Source of the DNA: Hydrangea macrophylla | Taxonomy: Eukaryota; Streptophyta; Magnoliopsida; Cornales; Hydrangeaceae | DNA: 64,000 nt | Direction: 5' to 3' | Assembly: GCA_033977485.1 (NCBI GenBank) | Contig: CM066993.1 | Coordinates: 29,812,001 to 29,876,000, forward strand | Shown: one piece after another, positions 1 through 10,590 of the stretch | Layout of the letters: every line of letters starts with the position of its first letter | Position numbering within the stretch: the first letter of the stretch is position 1 | The notes under the pieces: generated by a model | Database searches by the model: none | What the model was told of the DNA's origin: nothing | The model's input: the letters and a program-made list of their open reading frames with translations, nothing else | Position numbers and translations under genes: made by a program

Positions 1-534
1 CCTAACTACTCCCGGAATCCCCCGGATGTCAATGCCCTCAGCAGCCAACCCATGGCGTACCCTCTTAGGCCGTACCAACCCTCCAGCCAGGCAAACCCCT
101 CCAATCGCCCCTTTCAGAAAAAGCCCCCTCGCAACTTCGCCAAGTTAGAAATCTCTCTCTCCTCAGCTTTAGACCGCCTCCTCAAAAAAGGCCATCTCCA
201 ACTACTCCAACCCCGAAACACCCTCCTCCCGCCAAACTGCGATATGTCCAAGTAGTGTACCTACCACCAAGCCCCGGGCCACAACACTGATGATTGCGTG
301 TGCCTTCGCCATGACATTCAAGACCTTATTGACCGGAATATCATCGAGCCGCCACCAAAGCAGCCCCATATCACCCAAAATCCTCTACCAAACCACCAAA
401 ATGTCAACCTCATTGAGTCCAACCCCGTACCCTTCAACCCTGCTACTTGTATCACCTCCCTAGGACAACCCTTGCCTTTCATTGACATCCCAGATTCTAC
501 GGGAATTCATCTGATTGAAGGGGAGAATGACTAG
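1..534 (+). pseudogene. gag: Gag C-terminal part with zinc-knuckle-like motif (element A)
   Basis: Frame 1 is open from base 1 to a TAG at 253-255 and then continues to a TAG at 532-534. It aligns with the gag end of element C (44816-45340). After the first stop there is a C-x2-H-x4-H-x4-C-like motif (CTYHQAPGHNTDDC) followed by LRHDIQDLID, the RNA-binding end of gag in this lineage. The first stop replaces the residue just before the first Cys of the motif, probably Trp TGG to TAG. Gag would form the virus-like particle in the cytoplasm and package element RNA. Only the C-terminal part is in the window. Confidence 0.7.
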
Positions 535-2005
535 TGGCAGCAACAACTAGACGATGAGCAAGACTTGTTCTTTCTGGAAGCGCACGATCTGGGGGTAGTA
601 GACCTCAAATGGTATGATCCCAATGATGAAAGTGATGCTTCTATCTGGGACGAGCCGGAGAAACCATATGTGGGAACGGATTGTGATTGGTTCAAAAAAG
701 ATGGGACTGTTGAAGGGCCTACTCCTGCTGAAATTGATCATCTGACCAGGTCAGGCCGTCACTACCAGCCTCTGCAGCCTACTACTGAAGCCGTCGAGAA
801 GGGTCCAGTTAAAGACAAGGGGAAGGGTAAGATGGATGAGGTCATCGAAGAAGATAACGATTTGATAAAGCAGCTAAAGAAGACTCAAGCACATCTCTCG
901 ATGTGGGACATCATGGTGACGTCCTATAAGCATAGGCAAGCCGTGTTAAATGCCTTGGCTGGAATTGAAGTCCCCATCGACGCCGCGCCGGAGGATATGG
1001 TAGCTTTCTTGAATCATTACATTTTTCGATGAGGACCTGCCGCCAGAAGGATCCGCACATAACAAGGCGTTGTATATCACCGTGGGATGTAAGGGACAAC
1101 AGGTGGCGTTCTGTCTAGTCGATACGGGCTCTGCTTTAAATGTCTGTGCCCTAAGGACTGCCACCGCCTTGGGGGTCAATGTCCTTGACATCACACCATC
1201 TGTATAATCTGTGAGAGCCTATGATAACACCAGGAGAAATGTGATGGGAACCGTTTCTCTCCAAATCCGGGTAGGATCTTTGGTGAGCACCGAAGTGTTT
1301 CAAGCCATGGACATACCTGCCTCTTTCAACTTGCTGATCGGAAGGCCCTGGTTGCATGTCAACAAAGCCGTATCGTCCACTGTGCATCAAATGATCAAGT
1401 ACATCCATGAGAAGGAAGTGAAAATCATCCTCGGTAATAGTTGGGGTAATGAAGCTTTCCCGAACTACGCTCCCGTCTTTGAAATCCAAATACCTGAGTT
1501 AGAAGAAGGAGAAATCGGGGGATTCTTCATGGAAGAAGTCCACATGATCAATGATGAAGACAGGTTCCCTGAGGTCCACTCTGCGGTCGTCAACATCGTT
1601 CGCAAAATGAACTACTTCCCTGGAATGGGATTGGGCCGACGCCAGCAAGAGATTCGAGAGTTCCCTCAGATCAAAGTACAGCAAGGTACTTTCGGGCTAG
1701 GATACAAGCCCACTGAAGAAGACATTGAGCTACAAAGGCCATGGAAGAAAAGGGTAAGGGGTCTCCCACCATACCGCAAGACCTTGAATGGACAATTCAT
1801 CAAAGAGGGGGATGACATCCCTTACTTCGGGTTCCCCGAACCCTGGATCCATCAAACCACTGGAAAAAGGCACCCTGAACTTGAAATCTTCGCTGACTGT
1901 GAGAGGCCTCCATATCAAGATACTTTCTATCCCGAAGGAATTGAGAAAACCCCGGAGGAAGACTGGTTGAAATACCTGGACACTGAAGCCATCAAGAAAA
2001 TGTAG
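535..2005 (+). pseudogene. Retropepsin-like protease plus G-patch domain (element A)
   Basis: Residues before about 1030 are an acidic linker (frame 1, containing LTRSGRHYQP and KGKGKMDE). A frameshift near 1018-1030 moves the reading frame to frame 2. The aspartic protease active site LVDTGSALN lies at 1115-1141, and the conserved downstream flap region IPASFNLLIGRPWL follows at about 1312-1350. A TAA at 1205-1207 interrupts the domain at a position that is Gln in element C. A G-patch with the signature FPGMGLGR follows at about 1615-1640, ending in GLGYKP. The frame closes with TAG at 2003-2005. The protease would mature gag-pol inside particles. A G-patch after the protease is also found in betaretroviruses, where it assists reverse transcription; that role here is inference. 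Confidence 0.8.
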
Positions 2006-4483
2006 GAGGAATCCGCTGAGAAGAAGGAAGAAAAGAGGGCCAAGAGCCAAGATGATCAGATCAAGCCAACTGAGGAGGGTCTGAGCAACCAGGCTGTAGA
2101 GTCATCTGTCTGTGTCTCCCTATCCCCTATTCCACCAGAGTCTGTACTGTGGATTATCGAGTCTATACCAGAGTCGGCTATTGTAAGCCCACCACTGTCC
2201 AATGTAGTCACTTCACCTATCATGAATGAAATGAAAGACGATTATGCTTACTCCTCTGTGTCTAATACTTATGAATGCACAGATCCCTCCGAGGATCTCC
2301 CAATTGAACTTAAGCAACTAATTGAAAAACCATCTGCTTATGAAATAATCAAAGATACTTTATCAGTTAACCTAGGTGAAACAGATAATCCCCAAATTGT
2401 GCAAATTGGCTCAACTCTTAATAATGAAGAAAAAGAAAAATTAACCCTCTTGCTAAAAGAATTCAAAGATGTTTTTGCTTGGTCTTACGAAGACATGCCT
2501 GGGGTCGATCCCGATATTGTCCAACATCATATTCCCCTCCTCCCTAATTCTAAACGTGTCAACCAGTAACTGAGGCGCATGAGGCCGAAGTAGGCACTCA
2601 AGGTTAAGGAAGAAGTGGAGAAGCAATTCAAGGCAGGACTCATCATTGTCACCGAATATCCGGGATGGGTTGCCAATATCATGCCAGTCCCGAAGAAGGA
2701 TGGAAAAGTTCGTGTGTGCGTCGACTTCCGTGATCTAAACAAGGCCAGTCCCAAGGATGCCTTCCCGCTTCCCCACATTGACATTTTGGTAGATAACACC
2801 GCAGGACATGAGCTACTATCATTCATGGATGGTTTCTCAGGGTATAATTAGATTCTTATGGCGCCAGAAGATCGGGAAAAGACGACATTCACCACCCCTT
2901 GGGGGACCTACTGTTATAGAGTAATGCCTTTCGGACTCAAGAATGCTGGGGCAACCTACCAAAGAGCTGCCACTACTTTGCTGCATGACATGATTCATAA
3001 GGAAGTAGAAGTATACGTAGACGACATGATTGTGAAGTCCAAGGATAGAGAAGGACACCTAGTGGCACTGGAAAAGTTTTTTGAAAGGTGGCGTAAGTAC
3101 AAGATGAGGTTGAATCCAAAGAAATGCACTTTCGGTGTGACCTCCGGTAAACTCCTGGGTTTCCTCATCACACAAAGGGGGATAGAGGTGGATCCCTCCA
3201 AGATCAAGGCAATCCTAGAAATGACACCACCACGGAATGAAAAAGAGGTAAGGGTGTTCCTCGGAAGAATCCAATTCATCAGTCGCTTCATTTCCAAGCT
3301 TACAACTACATGCGATCTTCTATTCCGATTGTTGAGAAAAGGGGAGAAGTTCCAATGGGATGACCAATGCCAAGCCGCTTTCGACAAAATAAAAGCTTAC
3401 CTTCAAAATCCGACTATCCTTTCACCACCAACGCCTCATAAGCCCTTATTCCTTTACCTATCCGTCTCCGAAAATGCCATGGGTTGCATGCTAGCCCAAG
3501 AAGGAGAAGAAAGCCACTCTGAAAAAGCCATATACTACCTCAGCAAGAGGATGACTGGGTATGAGCTCAACTACTCTACCCTCGAAAAACCGTGTTGGGC
3601 CTTGGTTTGGTGCACCTGCCGACTGAGGCACTACATGCTGGCCTTCCCGGTTGTGCTCATATCCCGCATGGATCCTCTAAAATACCTCCTCGAAAAACCT
3701 GCCCTGACCGGTCGCATATCCCGTTGGCTACTCCTACTATCTGAAATCGATATCAAGTATGTTACAAGCAAATCAGTAAAAGGGAGAACCGTGGCTGAGC
3801 ATCTTGCAGAACATGCCATTGACTCCGAAGAAAGTGGAGACTTCCCATTCCCGGATGAAAATATCATGGAAATCAAGGAAGAACAATGGAAGTTGTTCTT
3901 TGATGGAGCAACCAACATGAAAGGCTACGGAGTAGGAATAATCCTAGTATCACCAAGCGGGGACCACACCCCATTGGCAGTCAAGCTCAATTATAACTCC
4001 ACCAACAACACTGCTGAATATGAAGCATGCATTCTAGGGATGGAAGCGGCCATAGAATTGAGAATTCAAAAGCTAGATGTCTTCGGAGATTCGAATCTCA
4101 TCGTGTCACAAGCCAGAGGGGAATGGAAGGTGAAGGAAGAGAGGTTGAAGCCCTACCATGACCATCTCGATGGACTCAAGAAGCACTTTAAGAGCATAAC
4201 GTTCTTCTACTTGCCTAGGGAAGAGAACCAGCTAGCTGATTCGTTGGCTACCTTAGCCTCCATGATCAAAATTCCTGTGGGAGTCAGGATGATGCCTTTG
4301 GTAATTGAGCAAAGGTACGAGCCTTCGTTCAACGTGATCGCCGCAATCGAAGTAGAAGAAAATGAAACACCGTGGTATCAGGATGTTTGGAACTTCAGTA
4401 CCCCCAAGAATCTACCGAAAAAGACAAAAGGTCCATTCAAAGATTCGCAGCGCAATTCATCATTTGCGGTGGAAAACTGCTGA
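2006..4483 (+). pseudogene. pol: Reverse transcriptase, RNase H and archaeal-type RNase H (element A)
   Basis: One frame (2) runs through the linker, RT and both RNase H domains, broken by stops at 2567-2569, 2591-2593 (Trp of RPKWALK) and 2849-2851 (Gln of GYNQI). RT motifs include VPKKDGKVRVCVDFRDLNKA, MPFGLKNAGATYQR and the catalytic YVDDM at about 3013-3027. The first RNase H (about 3440-3640) keeps AIYYLSKRMTGYE and the ALVW motif but has YLSVSENAMG where a Ty3 RNase H has its first catalytic Asp. A second RNase H (about 3885-4150) has FFDGATN, EYEA and GDSNLI, the Asp-Glu-Asp pattern of the archaeal-like type acquired by Tat elements. A frameshift near 4380-4430 separates it from integrase. 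Confidence 0.9.
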
Positions 4484-5604
4484 AGAAAGGATACAACGGT
4501 CACAACCTGACTTGCTTGTTTGGGAAAAGCTCCAGAAGAATGATGGAAGAAATACACGAGGGGGTATGCGGCCCGCACATGAACGGTCACATGCTGGCCA
4601 AGAAAATCGTAAGGTAAGGGTACTACTGGACAACACTGGAGAAAGATTGTTGTGAATACGTGAGAAAGTGTCACAGGTGCCAGATCCATGCGAACATGAT
4701 GCATGTACCACCATCCCTTCTATACAGCATGACCTCACCTTGGCCATTCTCCACCTGGGGAATCGATATTATTGGTGAAATCATTCCGAAAGCTTCAAAT
4801 GGAAATTGGTACATTCTGGTGGCCATAGACTACTTCACAAAATGGGTAGAAGCTGCATCCTACACGAAGTTAGGAGCCAAGGAAGTGGCCAAATTCATCA
4901 AGAGAAATCTCATCTGCCGTTACGGAGTTCTCCATGAGATTATTTCGGATAACGGAAGTCATTTCAAGGCAGAAGTCAAGGATCTGTTCGAGGAATACAA
5001 AATCACTTATCACAAGTCATCACCATACAGACCGCAAACTAATGGGGCAGTCGAGGCTGCAAACAAGAATGTTAAGGCCATACTGCAGAAATCAGCCGAT
5101 ACTTACAAAGACTGGCATGAGAAGCTACCGTTCGCACTTTGGGGATACAGAACCTCGATAAGGACGTCTACAGGAGCAACGCCTTACTCACTAGTGTATG
5201 GGATGGAAGTGGTACTTCCGGTCGAGATAGAATTGCCGTCCCTACAAGTGATGGCAGGTTGTGAAATTTTTGAGTCCGATTGGTTGAGGAAAAGATACGA
5301 AGAATTGGGCCTCATAGATGAAAAGCGCCTAGCGGCAGTCGACCATGTTCGAATCTATCAAAAGAGGATAGCCCGTGCTTTCAACAAAAAGGTTCGTCCG
5401 AGGAAGATTGTCAAGGGTGACCTTGTCCTTAAGGAGTTGCGAGCTCCGATCTTTGATCCCCGTGGGAAGTTTAAACCTAAATGGGTCGGCCCTTACATCG
5501 TCAAGACTGTTCTTTCCGGAGGAGCAACTTATCTCATGGACCTCGATGGTGTCGAATTCAAAGAACCAATCAACATAAATCGTCTCAAAAAGTACTATGC
5601 TTGA
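4372..5604 (+). pseudogene. int: Integrase (element A)
   Basis: Frame 1 carries the integrase after a frameshift from RT-RNase H. The HHCC zinc-binding region spans HEGVCGPHMNGH to CHRCQIHAN at 4555-4695, with one in-frame stop at about 4615. The catalytic core shows WGIDIIGE (first Asp), IISDNGSHF (second Asp) and NGAVEAANK (Glu), so the D,D,E triad is intact. The C-terminal DNA-binding part contains RARAFNKKVRPR-like and GPYIVKTVLSGG segments and ends with LKKYYA before TGA at 5602-5604. No chromodomain is visible, as expected for Tat. Integrase would insert element cDNA into chromosomes. From 4660 to the end the frame is clean. Confidence 0.9.
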
Positions 5605-5616
5605 CTATTTAATAAC

Positions 5617-5890
5617 CTTTTCTTTCAAGCTTTGCCCTGAACTACGCTCGACCTGATTCCCACTCGGGGGTACGTAGGCAACCACATCGGTTCGGTCGCT
5701 CCACCCACAAAAATAGCCCATTTTCTTTCAAGCTTTGCCCTGAACTACGCTCGACTTGATTCCCACTCGGGGATATGTAGGCAACCACATCGGTTCGGTC
5801 GCTCCACCCACAAAAATAGCCCATTTTCTTTCAAGCTTTGCCCTGAACTACGCTCGACCTGATTCCCGCTCGGGGGTATGTAGGCAGACT
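5617..5890 (+). repeat. Three copies of a 103-bp tandem repeat containing a hairpin
   Basis: The phrase tctttcaagctttgccctga begins at 5621, 5724 and 5827, a period of 103 bp. Each unit holds a hairpin-forming core at 5638-5680, 5741-5783 and 5843-5886. The outer arms are CTACG and CGTAG (TGTAG in some copies), and the inner arms are TTCCC and GGGG. It starts 13 bp after the integrase stop codon. The same core appears at 12099-12141 before the 3' LTR of this element and in elements B and C, so it is a conserved non-coding module rather than a chance repeat. Confidence 0.9.
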
Positions 5891-6514
5891 TTCAAAAAAA
5901 AAAGAGGGATGGTTCACTAGGTTGAAAATCCGAAAGGACGCCTAGGCAAAAGTTAGAGCTAAATCCAAGGTGAGCAATAACAAAAGAGAGAAAAGAACTC
6001 GCTAGGTCACCTCACTGGTGCCTAGGCAAAAATTATGAGGATTTGAGAGAATAAAGTTGCGGTCCTTACCATAACCCAGAAGTCACCCTCCACACTAGGG
6101 GCAAACTTCGGCCACTCGCCTCGTTTGCCTGAACCTCTTCTAAACTAGGGGCAAACGTCGGTCATCTACCTCGTTTGCCTCACAACCATACATATCCCAA
6201 ACTAGGGGCAAACTTCGGCCACCCGCCTCGTTTGCTTCTAATCGTCCTAGCATGCCCGAGCAAGTACCAAAAGCAACATCTAATTGAAATCTCGATTACA
6301 AAATGTGTTTTTTTTTTTAAAAAAAAAATGCATAAATGAGATTCCCAAAGTAACCAAGGTTCACCGATAAACAAACTTTGAATATTACATAAGCAGGAAA
6401 GATAAAAAATAAAAGTCTTTCGAAAAGCAATCACACACGTTCAAAGACACTGGGAGGAATGAGCAGAATCAGTCAGGTCTAGTTTTATCTTTATGTCTTT
6501 TATTTCAAAAATCT
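5891..6514. repeat. Non-coding spacer with three PPT-like repeats
   Basis: No gene is seen. AGGGGCAAAC followed by tcgg and cctcgtttgcc occurs at 6097, 6147 and 6204 in a 50-57 bp tandem repeat (about 6092-6235). The decamer matches the polypurine tract next to the 3' LTR of element B (gaggggcaaactg at about 31308) and recurs at 50868 and 50915 in element C. The rest is AT-rich, with a T8/A9 run at 6307-6330. Confidence 0.65.
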
Positions 6515-7513
6515 TTAGAAATAGGCCCTTGCTCGGCTGGCCCAGCCCCTGAGGAAAGCAGCAATGGTAGTGGCTCTGACTCTGGAAGCAAAGACCCTCT
6601 CAGTAAATCCCCGGGGGACCTCTTGAACTTGCCCATACTGTCTGGCCAATCGACGAGGATGATAGAAGGAGGTCTCTCTCAGTCCCATCAGCCACACCCT
6701 CTGGAAATCCCCAAGGCTAGTGGTCACAGCATAAAGGCCCCAACGCCTCACGATCCAGCAAATGTCAGCCTCAGATAAGGCGCCCATCATACCCACCCAA
6801 TCAGCAGAAGTAAAATGAGTATAAAGCACAGCTCTGCGAAAATAAACTGGCGGCACATTATCGGTCCATAACTGAAGACGCTCGTAGAGCCAAGCCTGTA
6901 ACACCAGAGGCGCCCCAGAAAGTAGAAGCGTTCCCTGACTTGAAGCGCGATCCAAACCGTTCAGGGTCTCGGCCAAAACCATGGCCATGGGGTTCTTACC
7001 TGCCTTCAGTCCAAGACATACATGCACTAAGTCGCTAGAAGTGCTCGAGAACAAGAAGTGCGAAGTCATGCACAATATCAAAGCGGCCCCGCGGGTAGCA
7101 TCATACACACTGGGATTCCCAGGACTGGCATATTGAGCAATTATGGAAGCAATGTCAAGAACCTCACCTTGAAGCAACCGGCGGAAAATAGTGATGGAAC
7201 AATTCAGATATTCAGCCAAGCCTCGCATAGGACTGAGGGTATCAACAGAAGGGAGAATCAGGTCCAAATCAGAATCATAGCCAAGGATGGCACAGAACTC
7301 CTCAAACAAGGGGCATATCTCCAAGCCATTGAAATTGAAGACATGGTTCACCGGGTCCCAGTGAGCAATAGCAGCGCGCAAGAACTCAATGTTCAGGGCC
7401 ATCTGGCAAAGAGAGAATAGCTCAGTCAGGCCTTAGCTAAAGAGGTTGATCCGTTCCACGCCATCCGTGATGTTTAGCCAAGCTGTGAGTTGAGCGGGAT
7501 CATACAAAGCCAT
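6515..7513 (-). pseudogene. Antisense DUF7745/plant-mobile-domain-like gene (element A)
   Basis: The minus strand carries a 295-codon uninterrupted frame from ATG at 7402 to TAA at 6515, with an in-frame extension up to ATG at 7513 broken by TAA at 7433-7435. It begins LRAAIAHWDPVNHVFNFN and continues LEICPLFEEFCAILGY. That pattern (WDP, HVF.F, CP..EEF..LLG) is what I know from DUF7745 proteins, which accompany plant retroelements and resemble plant mobile domain proteins. A decayed homologue sits at the same place in element C (51312-52402). It lies opposite to gag-pol, so it must have its own promoter. The function is unknown. The start at 7402 may be usable, but the homologue in C suggests the original protein started further upstream. 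Confidence 0.7.
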
Positions 7514-7867
7514 GTTTTTGGTCGCAGCTCTAGGAAAATTTGAAATTTCGGCAGCACCTCCCCGTTTCACGGACTATCCCACCTGTAAGGCAAAACACTC
7601 ACTGTCACAAAACTACCCATCGCAGTAACATCCAACAATCACAGTGCACATATATCATCACACAGTCATCAACTAAAACAAGCACACAACTGCGCCTCCA
7701 AACCGAAAGATATCCGGCCTAAAAGGCGAAACGTCATAGTACTCTGTCAAAGGTTACAAACTGTTCTACACATCGTCCTACACTGTCCAAATAAGTCATG
7801 TCACCGGTACAACCCAATCGAAAACATAAAAAGAAAATAAAGCAAAGTCCCCTCTTGAGGGGCGGCC
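7514..7867. other. Spacer between the two antisense genes of element A
   Basis: No coding potential or repeat is seen. On the minus strand this is the region between the PMD gene stop (7868) and the DUF7745-like start (7513), so it probably holds the 3' end of the first transcript and the promoter of the second. No clear TATA box was recognised, and the GTGCCG-word cluster found upstream of the homologous gene in element C is absent. Confidence 0.4.
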
Positions 7868-10048
7868 TCAGTCCTCCTCTTCTTCATCCTCCGTCGGACC
7901 GCCCGGCATGTATGTCGGCGACGGCCTCCTCCTACCACCCCTGCACCTTGGACCAGTCCTCGACGAGCCAGCTCCGCCTCCCCGGTACTGCACACACAAA
8001 TAAAATAAAGGCGATCAGTAGGGGAACAACAAAAAAATACAAAAACAGAGTCGAGTCAGAGACTTACCAAAGACGCCATCTGATTGGCGGCAAATTGCCG
8101 CATGCCATTCATCTGTCAAAAGGGTAAAATCTAGGGTTAGAACCTCATAACCTTAAAGAGTGCAAAAATTAGAGACATACCCGGTGGTCTCGTGTGAGGA
8201 CCAAGGACCGTAGGCTAGCCGCCAAGGTGTGACCCTCCTCAGTGTAACTCCAAGGAACATTGAGGACGCCCGCTGGCTGAGTAGGGTACCCACATGTGAC
8301 TCGCGGCACCTCCATCACTTGGGGAGTGCCATCAGCGCCTAGAACGTTGACGGTCCAATCCCAGGGAGGGATAGGATCGGAAGCCGGAGGAGCCTATCTC
8401 CTATACATCTCGCGGAGCTGTAGGCACAAAACAAGTTAAGGAAAAGATAAATCAAAAATATAGGCAATGGATAAAAAAAAAAAAACGAAGACATAAAACT
8501 CACCTCCAGGAGTGGGAAGTTGGGCATCAGGAAACGACCACGGTAAGCCTCGTAACCGGTCTTAGAGATAAAATGGTCCCAAACATCGGTGCCAGCCAAG
8601 GCCGCCAGCAGAGCATCACCAGAAAGGTCAGTAGCATCCATCGTAGGGGGATTATGAGGGACCCGATACCTGGAACCACCAACCACCTGCCGAGACACTC
8701 GCTCACCAAGGAACCACTGCCTGCACTCGGTACTCTCCATCAAAAGTCGACAAGAGCAAAGAGGTTTGACCGCTTGTATCTCCTCAGGGGCGGCATAGGC
8801 AACGCGCTCCCAAGGCGTCCAATCAACATTAGTAGCCGTCAGTCCGGTTAGGAAGTTTCTGAGCAAAATAATCTGGTGGGCCCCACTTTTCACCCCGACA
8901 ACATCCCTCCGCCATCTCAAGCCTCGTGGGAACAAAGGCATAGGAGCCATACCATTCTCGTCTTCGCCTGATTCATCCGCGGGGGAGGGAGTCAACATCT
9001 TTAGGTACTCAAAGCTCCAAAGCTGCACAGACAAAGGAGAAAATTAGAAAAAGTACAGAAACTGAAAAGTCGAAATGTAAAGCAAGATGCAGCACATACC
9101 TCCCAAGCTCGCTAAAATCCCCCCGTCGATTTAACATCACCTCGGGAAACCTCACCCATGTGCTTGTAAAGATGGGCCAAGGCAGCACCGCCCTAGTCAT
9201 AAGAAGGGATCTCATCGATGGTCGCTAGGCAAGAAAGAAGTCTCAAGTTCACCCGATCATTCCGCGTCGCAAAGATTGAGCAGCCAAGGACATACAAGAG
9301 ATACACCCTCAAAAGCTGGGAATTGTTCAGGTTATGATTCCCTCTGCCATAAGCCCGATAAAGCCAGCCACAAGGAAACCAGTGCCTCTCCAAATTGGAG
9401 GGAACAGCCCCAATCAACATCTCTACAGCCTCAGAGTCGATCTCATAGAAATAATCTAGAATTAGACGTTTCCGCCTACCCTCAAGCAGGTAATCATAGA
9501 GAAGTCGAAGGGCGTCATGGTCATCTCGCCGAACGGCAGGTGAAAAGTATTGGTGGTGTCCCACCACCTCTCAGCCAAAGCATCAAAGTGTGCCAAATCA
9601 TTGCTGCTCTTCGAAACCAGACGAATAAAGCCCCCGAACCCGGCGTCGTCGACCATCCTCTTGACGGTGGGCGAGAGTTGAGTATACCACAGGAAAGCAT
9701 GGGCGAGGCTACCGTGGCCCTTCAATACTACTTCCGGCACCTGCACATACCAGAGACGACAAAAGTGATGCACAAAATCACTATTCACGACCCGAGGTCC
9801 AAATTTGCAAAATCAACATTTGAGCACAAATCAAACTTCTAACGATCTCTAGGTGCACGCTATGGCTCACAAAACTAGCACAATACATGAAAATAGTCCT
9901 AAATGTCGAAGGTTTCACATACCAAGCTCGCTAGATCCGCGGCCAAAAGATGATGTTGGGGGTCCCATAAAATCATGTCCGGGGTTTGCATCTCGGGTTT
10001 CATCCGTTCCTTGGCCTTCTTAGAAGGTCTCCTCGAGCTCGAAGCCAT
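7868..10048 (-). pseudogene. Antisense six-exon plant mobile domain (PMD) gene (element A)
   Basis: Six exons with GT/AG borders fit the minus strand: 10048-9923 (MASSSRRPSKKAK start), 9740-9100, 9022-8504, 8417-8181, 8112-8068 and 7987-7868. The protein pattern KGHGSLAHAFLWYTQL, ERWWDTTNTFH, FGEMTMTPFDFSMIT and LGERVSRQ matches the genes in elements B and C and is the plant mobile domain fold of the MAIN/MAIL1 type. The last exon ends in an acidic EDEEEED tail. Breaks: a frameshift near 9490, stops at about 9193 and 9116 (both look like Trp TGG to TAG), and a TAG in exon 4 at about 8394. Host PMD proteins act in the nucleus with PP7-like phosphatases to silence transposons. Whether the element copies oppose or borrow that function is inference. 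Confidence 0.75.
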
Positions 10049-10270
10049 GGATCTACAAAGAAAATGGAAGTCAAAGTTAAAATTTCTTCTTGAAAATTTG
10101 AGCAAACCAAAACACCAATCAAAATTCCAACTACGGGGTAGGATTACTCACCTGAGCGCGCACAAGCTGCGTTTTGGCCATTTTTGGCTCCAAAAACACC
10201 CCAAAATGGCCAAGAATGAGCTTCAAAAGCTCAAAAACCCGAGATATACAAAGATGGAGTCCAGCCACCC

Positions 10271-10332
10271 AGTGCCGCCGCGACACTGGCCAACTGCCGC
10301 CGCGGCAGTGGCCCAGTGCCGCTGCGGCACTG
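10271..10332. promoter_or_regulatory. GC-rich near-palindrome cluster upstream of PMD gene A
   Basis: GTGCCG, GCCGCGGCA and CGGCACTG words follow each other in an otherwise moderate-GC region, about 220 bp upstream of the PMD ATG at 10048. The 20 bases at 10302-10321 match 13184-13203 inside the LTR of the same element at 19 of 20 positions. Equivalent clusters sit 228 and 225 bp upstream of the PMD starts of B and C. A promoter role is inferred from this constant position. Confidence 0.5.
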
Positions 10333-10590
10333 CTCCCCGCGGGCCCCGTTTTGCTCCGTTTTGCTCCGTTTCGCTCTGTTTTGACCTGTTTTGGCCTTTT
10401 TCAGCCTATTTTTGGCCCCGATCAGCCCAGCTGGCCCATTCCGGTCAAGATTTGTAAGGTTTTACCCCAAGCAGGCTAAAAGTTGTCAGAACTACCTCCA
10501 GCAGGCAGAAACTGGGAAAAATTGACTCCCGAGGACCCGAATCGGCTATTTCAGAACAACCGTCGTAAATTTTGATCAAACACGAGAGTT
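10333..10590. other. Spacer between PMD promoter region and tandem array (element A)
   Basis: No gene is recognised. The start is C/T-rich with short direct repeats of gttttgctccgttt. Longer reading frames here on either strand have no recognisable protein pattern. Confidence 0.4.

Noticed and set aside
5638..5680. The conserved hairpin as a tRNA or polymerase III B box, because of the GRYCTGATTCC core
   Set aside because: The core departs from GGTTCGANTCC at central positions and no A box is found upstream. It is kept as a structured module only.
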